From CAKRJP01 sp963658085 (GTDB lineage Bacteria > Bacillota > Clostridia > Lachnospirales > Lachnospiraceae): a DNA stretch of 53,172 nucleotides. Location: positions 1 to 53,172 of the forward strand of contig CAVKOU010000015.1 in the NCBI GenBank assembly GCA_963658085.1, read 5' to 3'. This document shows, in pieces, positions 8,568 through 17,145 of the stretch. The notes under the pieces are model-generated. The model was not told where the DNA came from. It worked only from the letters and a program-made list of their open reading frames with translations, and did no database searches. Each line of letters starts with the position of its first letter. Within the stretch, counting starts at the first letter, position 1. Both the position numbers and the translations under genes were made by a program.

Positions 8568-9914
8568 TTATTCATTGGATGCTTCACTATCCTTCTTAGA
8601 CAGATACAAATAAAATCCAATATTCAAAATAATCCCCACCGTAGTAGAAACCGGCGCCGCAAGACCGATGGAAGTCAGACTTGCATTCGGCTTAATGCTC
8701 ATAAAATAAGCAAAGGGCAGTCTCACCAAAAGGGTCTGAACCAAGCCCTGGATCATAACCCATAAAGTCTGATTCCTTCCGTTGAAATAACCTACCATGC
8801 TGAAAAGAACAGCGGTAACCAGGGCTTCGCAGGCAAATCCCTTCAAATAATCAAAAGATTTCGCAATAACCACGCTGTCTGTGGTAAAGAAACCGGAGAG
8901 AATATCTCCCTGAGTAAAGACTAATAAAAATACAAAGCATCCGATGAAAAGTCCAACTCCGATACCGGTGAACATGGATTTCTTGGCACGTTCTAACTTG
9001 CCGGCACCAATGTTTTGAGAAACGAAGGAAGCCATGGACTGCATTAAGGAGCTTGGAACCAACATGGCAAAGTTTACGATTTTGCAGGCAACACCGTAAC
9101 CGGAGGAAGCCTCGAGTCCAAGACGGTTTACAAAAGCGCATAGAGCTAAGAAAGATGCCTGGGTTAAAAATTCCTGTAAAGCTAAAGGGAGTCCGATCTT
9201 TAAAAACTTCTTGCACTCTGGATTGAATCGTATATCGGTTTTTTTGATTTTAAAAGGCAAATCTTTCTTTAGTAATAATACAATAGCAAAAACAACACTT
9301 AGAGCCTGGGCAGATACGGTAGCAAGGGCAGCACCGGAAGCGTCCATATGAAGGCCTGCCACCAGGAATAAATCTCCGAAGACATTTACAATACAGGCAA
9401 CTAAAACAAATAGAAGAGGAGATTTGCTATCTCCAAGACCGCGGAAGATGGCAGATAATACATTGTAAGCTACAATAAAGAAAATACCGCTTCCGCAGAT
9501 ACGGATATAGTTGGTGGTAGAAGTAAGTGCTTCGCCAGGTGCCTGCATTAAGATGGCAATCTGACGGGGAAAACCTACCATAACAATAAATAATACAAGA
9601 GCCATAATGGCAAATACCACCACGGAACCTCCGATTACGGCACCGATGCGGTGTTCATTTTTTTCGCCGATATACCTGGCAATCAAAACGGTGATACCCA
9701 TGGAAAACTGAGTTACTACGAAGGTTACTAAGTTTAGTACCTGGCTTCCGGTAGAAACACCGGAAAGCCCCTGGGTGGTTCCAAAACGCCCTACGACAAG
9801 CACGTCTACGGCGCCGTAGGCCGCCTGCAATACCAGGGCCCCTAAAATAGGGATCATAAATAATACAAGTTTTTTCAAAATATTACCTTGGGTAAAATCT
9901 GATTTATCGTTCAT
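8568..9914 (-). CDS. MATE family efflux transporter, marR-linked
   Basis: A 448-residue MATE-fold membrane exporter. It shows the first-lobe AAYGAVDVLVVGRFG motif near residues 32-46 and the second-lobe QNIGAGK motif. The ATG follows AAGGAGG by five bases. It lies 20 bases downstream of a MarR-type regulator on the same strand. A marR-MATE pair is a common arrangement in which the repressor controls the exporter in response to a ligand. The ligand and exported substrate are not known. Confidence 0.93.
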   Translation of the reverse strand: MNDKSDFTQGNILKKLVLFMIPILGALVLQAAYGAVDVLVVGRFGTTQGLSGVSTGSQVLNLVTFVVTQFSMGITVLIARYIGEKNEHRIGAVIGGSVVVFAIMALVLFIVMVGFPRQIAILMQAPGEALTSTTNYIRICGSGIFFIVAYNVLSAIFRGLGDSKSPLLFVLVACIVNVFGDLFLVAGLHMDASGAALATVSAQALSVVFAIVLLLKKDLPFKIKKTDIRFNPECKKFLKIGLPLALQEFLTQASFLALCAFVNRLGLEASSGYGVACKIVNFAMLVPSSLMQSMASFVSQNIGAGKLERAKKSMFTGIGVGLFIGCFVFLLVFTQGDILSGFFTTDSVVIAKSFDYLKGFACEALVTAVLFSMVGYFNGRNQTLWVMIQGLVQTLLVRLPFAYFMSIKPNASLTSIGLAAPVSTTVGIILNIGFYLYLSKKDSEASNE

Positions 9915-9934
9915 TTCATCCTCCTTTTTCCTTT

Positions 9935-10378
9935 TTATTTTTTTGATCTTTTTTTCATGATGTCATGAAACTTTTCGATAGTTCGAATCATGCATTCGGC
10001 ATCTTCAGAAGGGATTTCGTCCAGATCTAAAGCGAGATCCTTAAAAAAATCTTCATCATATTTTTGGGATAGTTTTCGTCCTTTTTCTGTCATAGTGAGA
10101 TAGGTTATCCGCTTGTCTTCCTCACAGGTAACCTTGGTCAAAAATCCCTTCTCCACCATGTCTTTTACCGTTCTCGTGACACCGGGTCTTGGGACACCCA
10201 GACCATCACTGATATCCGAAACCTTCACGTTTATATTTTGTTTTTCCAGTTTGCCAATAATGTCTAAATATTGGATATAAGAAGGAAGAGTTCCGTTCGG
10301 CAGGGGTGGAAGCATAGCGCGAGTTCGTTTGGCCTGGTAGCAGGCATCAAACATTCGCTTGATTAATTCTGTATCCAT
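9935..10378 (-). CDS. MarR family transcriptional regulator
   Basis: A 147-residue winged helix-turn-helix protein. The helix-turn-helix (VSDISDGLGVPRPGVTRTV) lies at about residues 53-72 and the wing (DKRITYLTMTEKG) at about 88-100, both typical of MarR. The start is the ATG six bases after AAAGGA; an upstream in-frame ATG has no site. It is the first gene of a two-gene unit with a MATE exporter and probably represses its own promoter. Three GATAATT heptamers overlap and follow the promoter and may be its binding sites. Confidence 0.9.
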   Translation of the reverse strand: MDTELIKRMFDACYQAKRTRAMLPPLPNGTLPSYIQYLDIIGKLEKQNINVKVSDISDGLGVPRPGVTRTVKDMVEKGFLTKVTCEEDKRITYLTMTEKGRKLSQKYDEDFFKDLALDLDEIPSEDAECMIRTIEKFHDIMKKRSKK

Positions 10379-10410
10379 AAATATTCCTTTCGTAATGATC
10401 AATTATTGTG

Positions 10411-10456
10411 GATAATTGCTGTGATTGATTACCAAAGATAATTACCACTGATAATT
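10411..10456. promoter_or_regulatory. Three direct GATAATT repeats, candidate MarR operator
   Basis: GATAATT occurs at 10411-10417, 10437-10443 and 10450-10456, spaced 26 and 13 bases. A separate AATTAT-TGTGG-ATAATT palindrome lies at 10401-10417. The sites cover the -10 box and leader of the marR promoter, as expected for an autorepressor. Confidence 0.4.
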
Positions 10457-10481
10457 ATAAGAAATCAGATGAAAATGTCAA
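10454..10481 (-). promoter_or_regulatory. Promoter of the marR-MATE operon
   Basis: Reading the minus strand, TTGACA (10476-10481) and TATAAT (10454-10459) are separated by 16 bases. Both boxes are perfect matches to consensus. Confidence 0.8.
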
Positions 10482-10580
10482 GGTATCTTTTTCTGATTTT
10501 ACATAGATCGTAACTATTCAGAATCACCTTTTGCATATGTCATACTGATTTTATAGATTGTATAATAACCGAGATAGAAT

Positions 10581-10617
10581 CAAAGAGGTCCGTTGCACAG
10601 GGCAACAGACCTCTTTG
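10581..10617 (-). terminator. Terminator-like hairpin after the YkgJ-type gene
   Basis: CAAAGAGGTC pairs with GACCTCTTTG-like sequence and an inner TTGC/GCAA helix. It lies just past the end of the minus-strand gene at 10623. There is no long T-run. Confidence 0.55.
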
Positions 10618-10622
10618 GGTGA

Positions 10623-11288
10623 TTATATAGGAAGCGTCTCTTTGGCTGTCTTTAACCGTTCTTTGAAATCTTCATAAAAAGAATCAGGATTCTCGTAAGG
10701 CCTCATATAAAAGCTTTGTAAAATATAAATACTAAGCTGCTTTACTGCAGTCTGATCCTTAGATGTCATAGCAAATTCCTGAAGAGGCTTCAAAAAATAA
10801 TGCCAGCTTTTGATAAACTCTTCATAGGTAGCTAAATTTGAAATTCCCAGCCATTTTTTGATTTTGATCTTTCCTTTTTTCGGATAGGGGCATTCCATTG
10901 TTTGTAGAAAATACAGAAAACTACCATCTTCATAATAACGTCCTAAGGGAAAAAGTCTGCAGATTCCCGGACGGAAGTTGTGGATGCCACATCGTTCGGC
11001 CTGGTCTAGAAAAAAACAGCCTTCGGTGTCTTCCTTCATTTTTAGATTGGGAAGGATGATTCCATCTGCAACATTTAATTCCAGAGGACCTGCAAGAAGC
11101 TCCTGTATGGAAGTGTTGAGACCGAAGGTCAGCTGACAGATGTCATAAGGGTCCAGTACAATGGATGTTCCCATGCTGTGACAGCAGCTAGAGCAGTCGA
11201 TACAACCACCACAGTCTGTTTTTACCATATCATTATTTGAATAGAATCTGCCATCAGATTCTTGGGATAAATCTATGTTTCTTAACAT
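10623..11288 (-). CDS. YkgJ family cysteine-cluster protein
   Basis: A 221-residue protein with a CxxCxxCxxCC cluster at residues 26-36 and further cysteines at about 91, 100, 110 and 133, in the order typical of the YkgJ (zinc- or iron-chelating) family. The FRPGICRLFPLGR stretch near 106-117 is characteristic. The family is predicted to bind an Fe-S cluster or zinc. Its biochemical role is not established. The C-terminal half is lysine- and aromatic-rich with no recognised domain. A GAGGAC site precedes the ATG. It is a single gene divergent from the Gate-domain gene. Confidence 0.85.
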   Translation of the reverse strand: MLRNIDLSQESDGRFYSNNDMVKTDCGGCIDCSSCCHSMGTSIVLDPYDICQLTFGLNTSIQELLAGPLELNVADGIILPNLKMKEDTEGCFFLDQAERCGIHNFRPGICRLFPLGRYYEDGSFLYFLQTMECPYPKKGKIKIKKWLGISNLATYEEFIKSWHYFLKPLQEFAMTSKDQTAVKQLSIYILQSFYMRPYENPDSFYEDFKERLKTAKETLPI

Positions 11289-11436
11289 AAGAAGTCCTCA
11301 TCTTTCTGAATAGTTACTCGAATTTTTAATAATTCGCAGTCCTCAAAATAGGGGCTTTTTAAACCCCACATCATTTTAATAGAAATATTGAAAATATGCA
11401 ATGGATTAAAACTTTGTTAAGACCGCGGTCTGAATC

Positions 11437-11465
11437 TTGTATGTTTTTGGCGATTCTGTTATGAT
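11437..11465 (+). promoter_or_regulatory. Promoter for the Gate-domain gene
   Basis: TTGTAT (11437-11442), 17 bases, TATGAT (11460-11465). It would give a leader of about 165 bases that contains a strong terminator-like hairpin. Confidence 0.5.
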
Positions 11466-11475
11466 TTTATCAGAG

Positions 11476-11560
11476 ATGACGGTGATTTGTCGTCATAATG
11501 TAGGGTGCAAGGGAGCGCGAAAAGGGCCGTTTTAGACCCAGGTTTGCGTGCCCTTTTTTA
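11476..11560 (+). promoter_or_regulatory. Structured leader with internal terminator (possible attenuator or riboswitch)
   Basis: Downstream of the promoter lie a hairpin ATGACG/CGTCAT (11476-11496) and then a larger one. In the second, AGGGTGC (11502-11508) pairs with GCGTGCCCT and is followed by six T (to 11559), with a GGG/CCC helix in its loop. The arrangement places a terminator between promoter and gene, as in attenuators. It matches no riboswitch class I can recognise. A simple terminator of some unseen upstream transcript is the alternative. Confidence 0.45.
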
Positions 11561-11639
11561 ATTCTTTTAGAGAAAATTAGCCGCTAAATTTTCCGGAAAG
11601 TGTTAACATTCTACAGGAAGGATAAGGAGAAAGAAAAAT

Positions 11640-12797
11640 ATGGAGAAAAAGAGAAAGAAAGCGATCAGCAAGGAAGTTTTTGTCTTCCTTGTTGCGTTCT
11701 TATTGTGCTTTGGTGCAGTGGGAATGAAAATGGGTGTCTCAAACATGATGCAGACCATGATGGCTACCGCTTATGACCTTTTGGTCAATACAGTTCTTAA
11801 TATCACTGCCATTGCGGTATTGGCAGGAGCTATTGCGGCAGTACTTTCAGAATTTGGTGTTATTGCTTTATTTAATAAGATCATAACCCCTCTGATGAAG
11901 CCCCTTTATGATCTGCCCGGAGCATCAGCAATCGGTATTTTTACCACCTATATGGCAGATAATCCGGCAATTTTGTCCTTGGCAGAGGATAGAAATTTCA
12001 AAAGATATTTTAAGAAATATCAATTACCGGCCCTCACAAACCTGGGGACTGCTTTTGGAATGGGACTGATTGTATCTACCTACATGATGACCTTGCCTTT
12101 GAAAGGAGAAAACTTGGGTCTTGCCATTGTTGTTGGAAACCTAGGTGCGGTCGTTGGAAGTATTGTCAGCGTAAGAATTATGCTTCATTTCACTAAGAAG
12201 GAATATGGAACTACAGAATATTGTATTCCACCGGAGGATGGAGACGATGACATTGAAAATACCAGAGAAGTTCGTTCCGGAAGTGTGCCGGGAAGAATTT
12301 TGGAAGCATTGCTTGAAGGTGGAAAAAGCGGTGTAGAAGTTGGTGTAGCAATCATTCCCGGAGTTCTTATCATTTGTACAATTGTAATGATGCTTACATA
12401 TGGAGCTAGTACAAATGGAATCTATACAGGAGCAGCCTATGAGGGAGTGGCTTTATTCCCTTGGATTGGAGAGAAGTTATCTTTTATCTTAAAACCATTG
12501 TTTGGATTTACTTCATCTGCAGCGATTTCGGTACCGATTACTGCCCTTGGAGCAGCTGGAGCAGCTATTGGATTGATTCCGGAAATGGCCTTGAATGGCG
12601 CTGTACATGCTCATGATGTGGCAGTATTTACAGCAATGTGTATGTGCTGGAGTGGTTATCTGAGTACTCACGTGGGAATGATGTCAGCTCTTAAGACACC
12701 TCATCTTACAGGAAAGGCAATCATCAGTCATACCATCGGAGGACTTTGTGCAGGAGTAGCGGCAAACTTCCTGTTTCAGCTTGTTAGTTTGATTTAA
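11640..12797 (+). CDS. Gate-domain (nucleoside-recognition family) membrane protein, YjiH-like
   Basis: A 385-residue integral membrane protein with about nine to ten hydrophobic segments. Two related Gate-type halves surround a charged cytoplasmic loop (about residues 178-213, rich in E, D and R). Conserved glycine/asparagine stretches such as TYMADNPAILSLAED and the C-terminal AHDVAVFTAMCMCWSGYLSTHVGM fit the family. Members are thought to transport or sense small molecules; a nucleoside role is only implied by the family name. The ATG follows AAGGAG. It appears monocistronic, with an attenuator-like leader before it and a strong terminator after it. Confidence 0.8.
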   Translation: MEKKRKKAISKEVFVFLVAFLLCFGAVGMKMGVSNMMQTMMATAYDLLVNTVLNITAIAVLAGAIAAVLSEFGVIALFNKIITPLMKPLYDLPGASAIGIFTTYMADNPAILSLAEDRNFKRYFKKYQLPALTNLGTAFGMGLIVSTYMMTLPLKGENLGLAIVVGNLGAVVGSIVSVRIMLHFTKKEYGTTEYCIPPEDGDDDIENTREVRSGSVPGRILEALLEGGKSGVEVGVAIIPGVLIICTIVMMLTYGASTNGIYTGAAYEGVALFPWIGEKLSFILKPLFGFTSSAAISVPITALGAAGAAIGLIPEMALNGAVHAHDVAVFTAMCMCWSGYLSTHVGMMSALKTPHLTGKAIISHTIGGLCAGVAANFLFQLVSLI

Positions 12798-12838
12798 AAT
12801 GTTTATCTGAATAGTTACGTTTTTTATCCAAAAATCAT

Positions 12839-12873
12839 AAAAAGGATCGGCGCTTGTTGCGCCGGTCCTTTTT
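12839..12873 (+). terminator. Terminator after the Gate-domain gene
   Basis: AAAGGATCGGCGC pairs with GCGCCGGTCCTTT around a TTGTT loop, flanked by A and T runs. It may also work for pyrG from the other side. Confidence 0.9.
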
Positions 12874-12874
12874 G

Positions 12875-12959
12875 TGTTGACCTCTTTTAAAATGTTGTTT
12901 TTTTAAAAAAATGTTGGTCTCTTTTAAAATGTTGATCTCTTTTTTAATGTTGATCTCTG
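12875..12959 (-). repeat. Tandem 18-bp repeat overlapping the end of pyrG
   Basis: Four to five units of about 18 bp, written on the plus strand as TGTTGATCTCTTTTAAAA, at 12875, 12893, 12912, 12930 and 12948. The last unit lies inside pyrG and encodes the final residues RDQH; the following unit supplies the stop codon. The second unit has degenerated into T and A runs. The array probably arose by duplication of the gene's 3' end. Confidence 0.8.
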
Positions 12960-14554
12960 TATTTAAGAGAAGCTTCAATAAATCCACGGAACAACGGATG
13001 TGGTCTGTTTGGTCTTGATTTCAATTCCGGATGAGCCTGAGTTGCAATAAACCATGGATGCTCCGGAATCTCGATCATCTCAACGATACGTCCGTCCGGT
13101 GAAAGTCCGGACAGAAGCATGCCATGAGCAGTAAGGTCATCACGGTAATCATTATTTACCTCGTAGCGATGACGATGACGCTCGTGAATTTCCTCGGTTC
13201 CATAAAGCTCATAAGCCTTGGAATTCTTGTTGAGGATACATGGATAAGAACCAAGCCTTAAGGTTCCTCCGATATTCTCAATTCCAATCTGCTCTGGCAT
13301 AATGTGAATCACCGGATGAGTAGTGTTCGGATCAAGCTCTGCGCTGTGAGCATCATGATATCCTAAGACGTCTCTTGCAAATTCAGTAATAGCAAGCTGC
13401 ATTCCAAGGCAAAGACCTAAGAATGGGATGTTGTTGGTACGAGCATATTTGATGGCTTCTAACTTTCCATCAATACCACGGTTTCCGAATCCACCGGGAA
13501 CTAAGATTCCGCTGACATCTCCAAGAAGCTCATGAACATTCTCGGGAGTTACAGTCTCGGAATCGATCCATTTAATATTAACAGTGGCGCGGCTGAAGAT
13601 TCCACCGTGCTTAAGGGCCTCTACGACACTGATATAAGCATCATGAAGCTGAATATATTTACCTACTAAGGCTACAGTTACTTCGGAATTTGGATGCTTT
13701 AAGTAGTCTACCATTTCCTTCCAGTCTTTAAGATCCGGTTCCGGACAAGGAAGCTTCAGACTCTCACATACAACTCCCGCAAGATTCTCTTCCTCCATAG
13801 CAAGTGGTGCCTCGTAGAGATATTCTACATCTAAGTTCTGTAACACGTGATTTGCCGGAACATTACAGAAGAGGGCAATCTTTTCTTTGATTCCGGTATC
13901 CAATGGATGCTCGGAACGACATACCAAGATATCTGGCTGGATTCCCATTCCCTGAAGATCCTTTACGCTGGCCTGGGTTGGCTTGGTCTTCATTTCCTGA
14001 GATGCGCGAAGATATGGAATCAAAGTAACGTGGATTAAGATTACATTATCGCGACCCTTCTCATGCTGGAACTGACGAATTGCTTCTAGAAATGGCTGAC
14101 TTTCGATATCACCTACGGTTCCACCTACCTCGATAATAGCAATCTCTGTATTCTCGGCAGCTGGATTGCGATAGAAGCGATCCTTGATCTCGTTGGTAAT
14201 GTGAGGAATTACCTGAACAGTACCTCCGCCGAAATCTCCACGACGCTCTTTTTGCAGTACAGACCAGTAAATCTTACCGGTAGTAACATTGGAATTCTTG
14301 CTAAGACTCTCATCAATAAATCTTTCATAATGACCTAAATCCAGATCTGTCTCTGCTCCATCGTCTGTAACAAAAACTTCACCGTGTTGAACGGGGTTCA
14401 TGGTACCTGGATCGATATTAATATAAGGATCAAATTTCTGCATGGTAACGGTATAGCCACGGGCTTTTAAAAGACGTCCGAGGGACGCAGCAGTAATTCC
14501 TTTTCCGAGACCGGATACAACACCGCCTGTAACGAATACATATTTGACTGCCAT
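12944..14554 (-). CDS. pyrG: CTP synthase
   Basis: A 536-residue enzyme that makes CTP from UTP, ATP and glutamine in the cytoplasm. The N-terminal synthetase domain opens with the P-loop-like GGVVSGLGKG (residues 10-19). The C-terminal glutamine amidotransferase domain carries GLCLGMQ with the nucleophile at Cys382 and a downstream HPE motif. Length is normal. The start is the ATG five bases after AAGGAGG. An upstream in-frame ATG would add 21 atypical residues. The stop codon lies in an 18-bp tandem array. Its leader (about 190 bases) shows no G-run start of the Bacillus pyrG attenuation type. Confidence 0.98.
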   Translation of the reverse strand: MAVKYVFVTGGVVSGLGKGITAASLGRLLKARGYTVTMQKFDPYINIDPGTMNPVQHGEVFVTDDGAETDLDLGHYERFIDESLSKNSNVTTGKIYWSVLQKERRGDFGGGTVQVIPHITNEIKDRFYRNPAAENTEIAIIEVGGTVGDIESQPFLEAIRQFQHEKGRDNVILIHVTLIPYLRASQEMKTKPTQASVKDLQGMGIQPDILVCRSEHPLDTGIKEKIALFCNVPANHVLQNLDVEYLYEAPLAMEEENLAGVVCESLKLPCPEPDLKDWKEMVDYLKHPNSEVTVALVGKYIQLHDAYISVVEALKHGGIFSRATVNIKWIDSETVTPENVHELLGDVSGILVPGGFGNRGIDGKLEAIKYARTNNIPFLGLCLGMQLAITEFARDVLGYHDAHSAELDPNTTHPVIHIMPEQIGIENIGGTLRLGSYPCILNKNSKAYELYGTEEIHERHRHRYEVNNDYRDDLTAHGMLLSGLSPDGRIVEMIEIPEHPWFIATQAHPELKSRPNRPHPLFRGFIEASLKYRDQH

Positions 14555-14749
14555 AACTTCCTCCTTGGAATTGATTTGAATTGGAATTAATTTTAAAAAT
14601 ACTGTAGGATTATACAATGTTTCAATGAAAAAATATAGATGTCATTTGTGTTTTTTTAAGAAAACACCAAAGGTTCCTTATTAAGAAGTAATAGAAGACT
14701 CAAAATAAGACGTAAAACTTTCCTTTAAAATTGAACAATCCTAAGCTCA

Positions 14750-14779
14750 AGTATACTACAAGAAAGCCTTAGTTTACAA
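14750..14779 (-). promoter_or_regulatory. Possible pyrG promoter
   Basis: On the minus strand, TTGTAA (14774-14779), 18 bases, TATACT (14750-14755). The remaining leader to 14554 is A+T-rich, with only a weak GTGTTTT/AAAACAC hairpin near 14650-14670. Confidence 0.4.
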
Positions 14780-14798
14780 TCTTTTCATAATGTTTTTG

Positions 14799-14827
14799 TT
14801 GATTTAACTTTGCACCGTTCGTATAAT
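14799..14827 (+). promoter_or_regulatory. Promoter of ftsH
   Basis: TTGATT (14799-14804), 17 bases, TATAAT (14822-14827), followed after about 20 bases by a GGGAGG site and the ftsH start codon. Confidence 0.75.
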
Positions 14828-14852
14828 TAAGAGATAAAGTGGGAGGATTCAT

Positions 14853-16970
14853 ATGGACAATCAAAACAACCGTAATAACAAAAATAACAGGAACAACAAG
14901 CAAAGCTTTTCCTTTATTCTTATAGTTACCTTGATTACCACCATTTTGGTGCTGGCTCTTTACCAGTTTCAAGGCAAGACCAATGATCAGGAAATTACTT
15001 ATAACGAATTTCTGAAGATGGTAGATGAGGATAAAGTAGATAAAGTAGAGATTCGAAGCGACCGCATTGTCATCACTGAGAAGAAGGAGAAAGGACAGAT
15101 TATTGCCAACGAGTACTATACTGGGTTGGTGGAGGATGCTACTCTTTCAGATCGTCTCTACAAGGCCGGTGTAGACTATGAACAGCAGATACCGGATGCT
15201 ACCTATTCTATTATATTAGAAATTATTTTAACCTTCCTGCCGATCGCTTTTGTGGTAGGAATGATGGTTTGGATGGCAAAGCGGATGTCAGGTGGTGGCG
15301 GCGTCATGGGTATTGGTAAGAGCAATGCCAAGCTCTATGTGGAGAAGTCCACGGGAGTTACATTTAAAGACGTAGCCGGTCAGGACGAGGCAAAGGAATC
15401 CTTGCAGGAAGTGGTAGATTTCCTTCATAATCCGGGAAAATATACCAGCGTAGGAGCCAAGCTTCCAAAGGGAGCTCTTTTGGTAGGACCTCCGGGAACA
15501 GGTAAGACTCTTTTAGCAAAGGCCGTAGCAGGAGAGGCCGGCGTACCATTCTTCTCCCTTAGCGGATCTGCCTTTGTGGAAATGTATGTAGGTGTGGGAG
15601 CCTCAAGAGTTCGAGATCTTTTCAAGGAAGCTCAGAAGATGGCTCCATGTATCATCTTTATCGATGAGATCGATGCTATCGGTAAGAGCCGTGACAATCA
15701 GATGGGAAGTAATGACGAGAGAGAACAGACCCTGAATCAGTTACTGGCAGAGATGGATGGATTTGAAAGCAACAAGGGACTGGTACTTCTTGCGGCTACC
15801 AATCGTCCGGAGATTCTGGATCCGGCACTTTTAAGACCGGGACGATTTGACAGACGAATTGTAGTAGAGAAACCGGATCTTAAGGGACGCGTGGATGTCC
15901 TGAAGGTACATTCCAAAGACGTGCGCATGGACGAGACTGTAGATTTGGAAGCCATCGCCCTGGCAACCTCAGGTGCCGTAGGATCTGATCTTGCAAATAT
16001 GATCAACGAGGCTGCCATTAATGCTGTTAAACATGGAAGAAATGCCGTAAGTCAGGCAGACTTGTTTGAGGCTGTAGAGGTGGTTCTTGTAGGTAAAGAA
16101 AAGAAGGACCGCATCATGAGTCAGGAGGAACGCCGTATTGTTTCCTACCACGAAGTAGGACATGCCATGGTCAGTGCCCTTCAAAAAGACGCAGAACCGG
16201 TACAAAAGATTACCATCGTTCCAAGAACCATGGGAGCTCTTGGATATGTTATGCAGACACCGGAGGAAGAAAAGTATTTAAATACGGAGAAAGAACTACG
16301 GGCTATGCTTGTGGGACTTTTAGGAGGCCGTGCCGCAGAGGAGATTGTATTCGATACCGTAACCACAGGCGCATCCAATGATATCGAGCGAGCAACCAGC
16401 ATTGCAAGATCCATGATTACTCAGTATGGAATGAGCAAGAAGTTTGGTCTTATTGGATTAGAATCCGTACAGCACAAGTATCTGGATGGAAGAGCTGTAA
16501 GTAACTGCGCAGATGTAACAGCCGCAGAGATTGACAAGGAAATCATGGATACACTGAAGGAAGCTTACGAAGAGGCAAAGACCCTGCTTCGTGATCATAG
16601 AGCAACTATGGATAAGATTGCAGCCTTCCTGATAGAGAAAGAGACCATCACAGGTAAAGAATTCATGGAAATCTTCCACGAGATGGAAGGAATTGATCCG
16701 GACGCTCCAAAGAAAGAAGAGCCGCGGATTGCCATGAATCCTGTAGAAGGCGAATCCCAGGCAGTGGTTGACGGAGTGACTACCGGATTCGTAATGAGTG
16801 CTCCAGCGGCAGATTCGCAGGGAGCTTCTGAATCAGAGACTACGGATGATGACACACCTGCAGATCAGAACGTTGCAGCGCCTGAATTTAAGACCGTGGA
16901 TTTGCGAGAAGAAACCACTGAAGAATCCCAAAGTGACAATAATACAACTTACGATTTTACGGAAGTATAA
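14853..16970 (+). CDS. ftsH: ATP-dependent zinc metalloprotease FtsH
   Basis: A 705-residue membrane-anchored AAA+ protease that degrades misfolded membrane and selected soluble proteins. Transmembrane segments are at about 19-40 and 121-144, with an extracytoplasmic domain between. Walker A GPPGTGKT is at 212-219, Walker B FIDEIDAIG near 268, the second region of homology near 320, and the zinc motif HEVGH at 433-437. The N-terminus is an unusual Asn/Arg/Lys run with repeated NNRNNK. The C-terminus adds some 70 acidic Ser/Thr-rich residues beyond the protease core. GGGAGG precedes the ATG. It is monocistronic with its own promoter and terminator. Confidence 0.98.
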   Translation: MDNQNNRNNKNNRNNKQSFSFILIVTLITTILVLALYQFQGKTNDQEITYNEFLKMVDEDKVDKVEIRSDRIVITEKKEKGQIIANEYYTGLVEDATLSDRLYKAGVDYEQQIPDATYSIILEIILTFLPIAFVVGMMVWMAKRMSGGGGVMGIGKSNAKLYVEKSTGVTFKDVAGQDEAKESLQEVVDFLHNPGKYTSVGAKLPKGALLVGPPGTGKTLLAKAVAGEAGVPFFSLSGSAFVEMYVGVGASRVRDLFKEAQKMAPCIIFIDEIDAIGKSRDNQMGSNDEREQTLNQLLAEMDGFESNKGLVLLAATNRPEILDPALLRPGRFDRRIVVEKPDLKGRVDVLKVHSKDVRMDETVDLEAIALATSGAVGSDLANMINEAAINAVKHGRNAVSQADLFEAVEVVLVGKEKKDRIMSQEERRIVSYHEVGHAMVSALQKDAEPVQKITIVPRTMGALGYVMQTPEEEKYLNTEKELRAMLVGLLGGRAAEEIVFDTVTTGASNDIERATSIARSMITQYGMSKKFGLIGLESVQHKYLDGRAVSNCADVTAAEIDKEIMDTLKEAYEEAKTLLRDHRATMDKIAAFLIEKETITGKEFMEIFHEMEGIDPDAPKKEEPRIAMNPVEGESQAVVDGVTTGFVMSAPAADSQGASESETTDDDTPADQNVAAPEFKTVDLREETTEESQSDNNTTYDFTEV

Positions 16971-16991
16971 GATGTCATAGAGAAATCTGAT

Positions 16992-17033
16992 ATGTCGCAG
17001 AGACGATAATGAATCGTTTCTGCGACATTTTTT
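16992..17033 (+). terminator. Terminator after ftsH
   Basis: ATGTCGCAGAGACGAT pairs with ATCGTTTCTGCGACAT around AATGA and is followed by a T-run that runs into the assembly gap. Confidence 0.9.
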
Positions 17034-17145
17034 NNNNNNNNNNNNNNNNNNNNNNNNNNNNNNNNNNNNNNNNNNNNNNNNNNNNNNNNNNNNNNNNNNN
17101 NNNNNNNNNNNNNNNNNNNNNNNNNNNNNNNNNNNNNNNNNNNNN
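17034..17145. other. Assembly gap (112 N)
   Basis: A run of unknown bases between the ftsH terminator and repeat copy 2. The repeat's left end and any flanking duplication may be hidden here. Repeats of this family elsewhere in the genome may have caused the gap. Confidence 0.99.
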
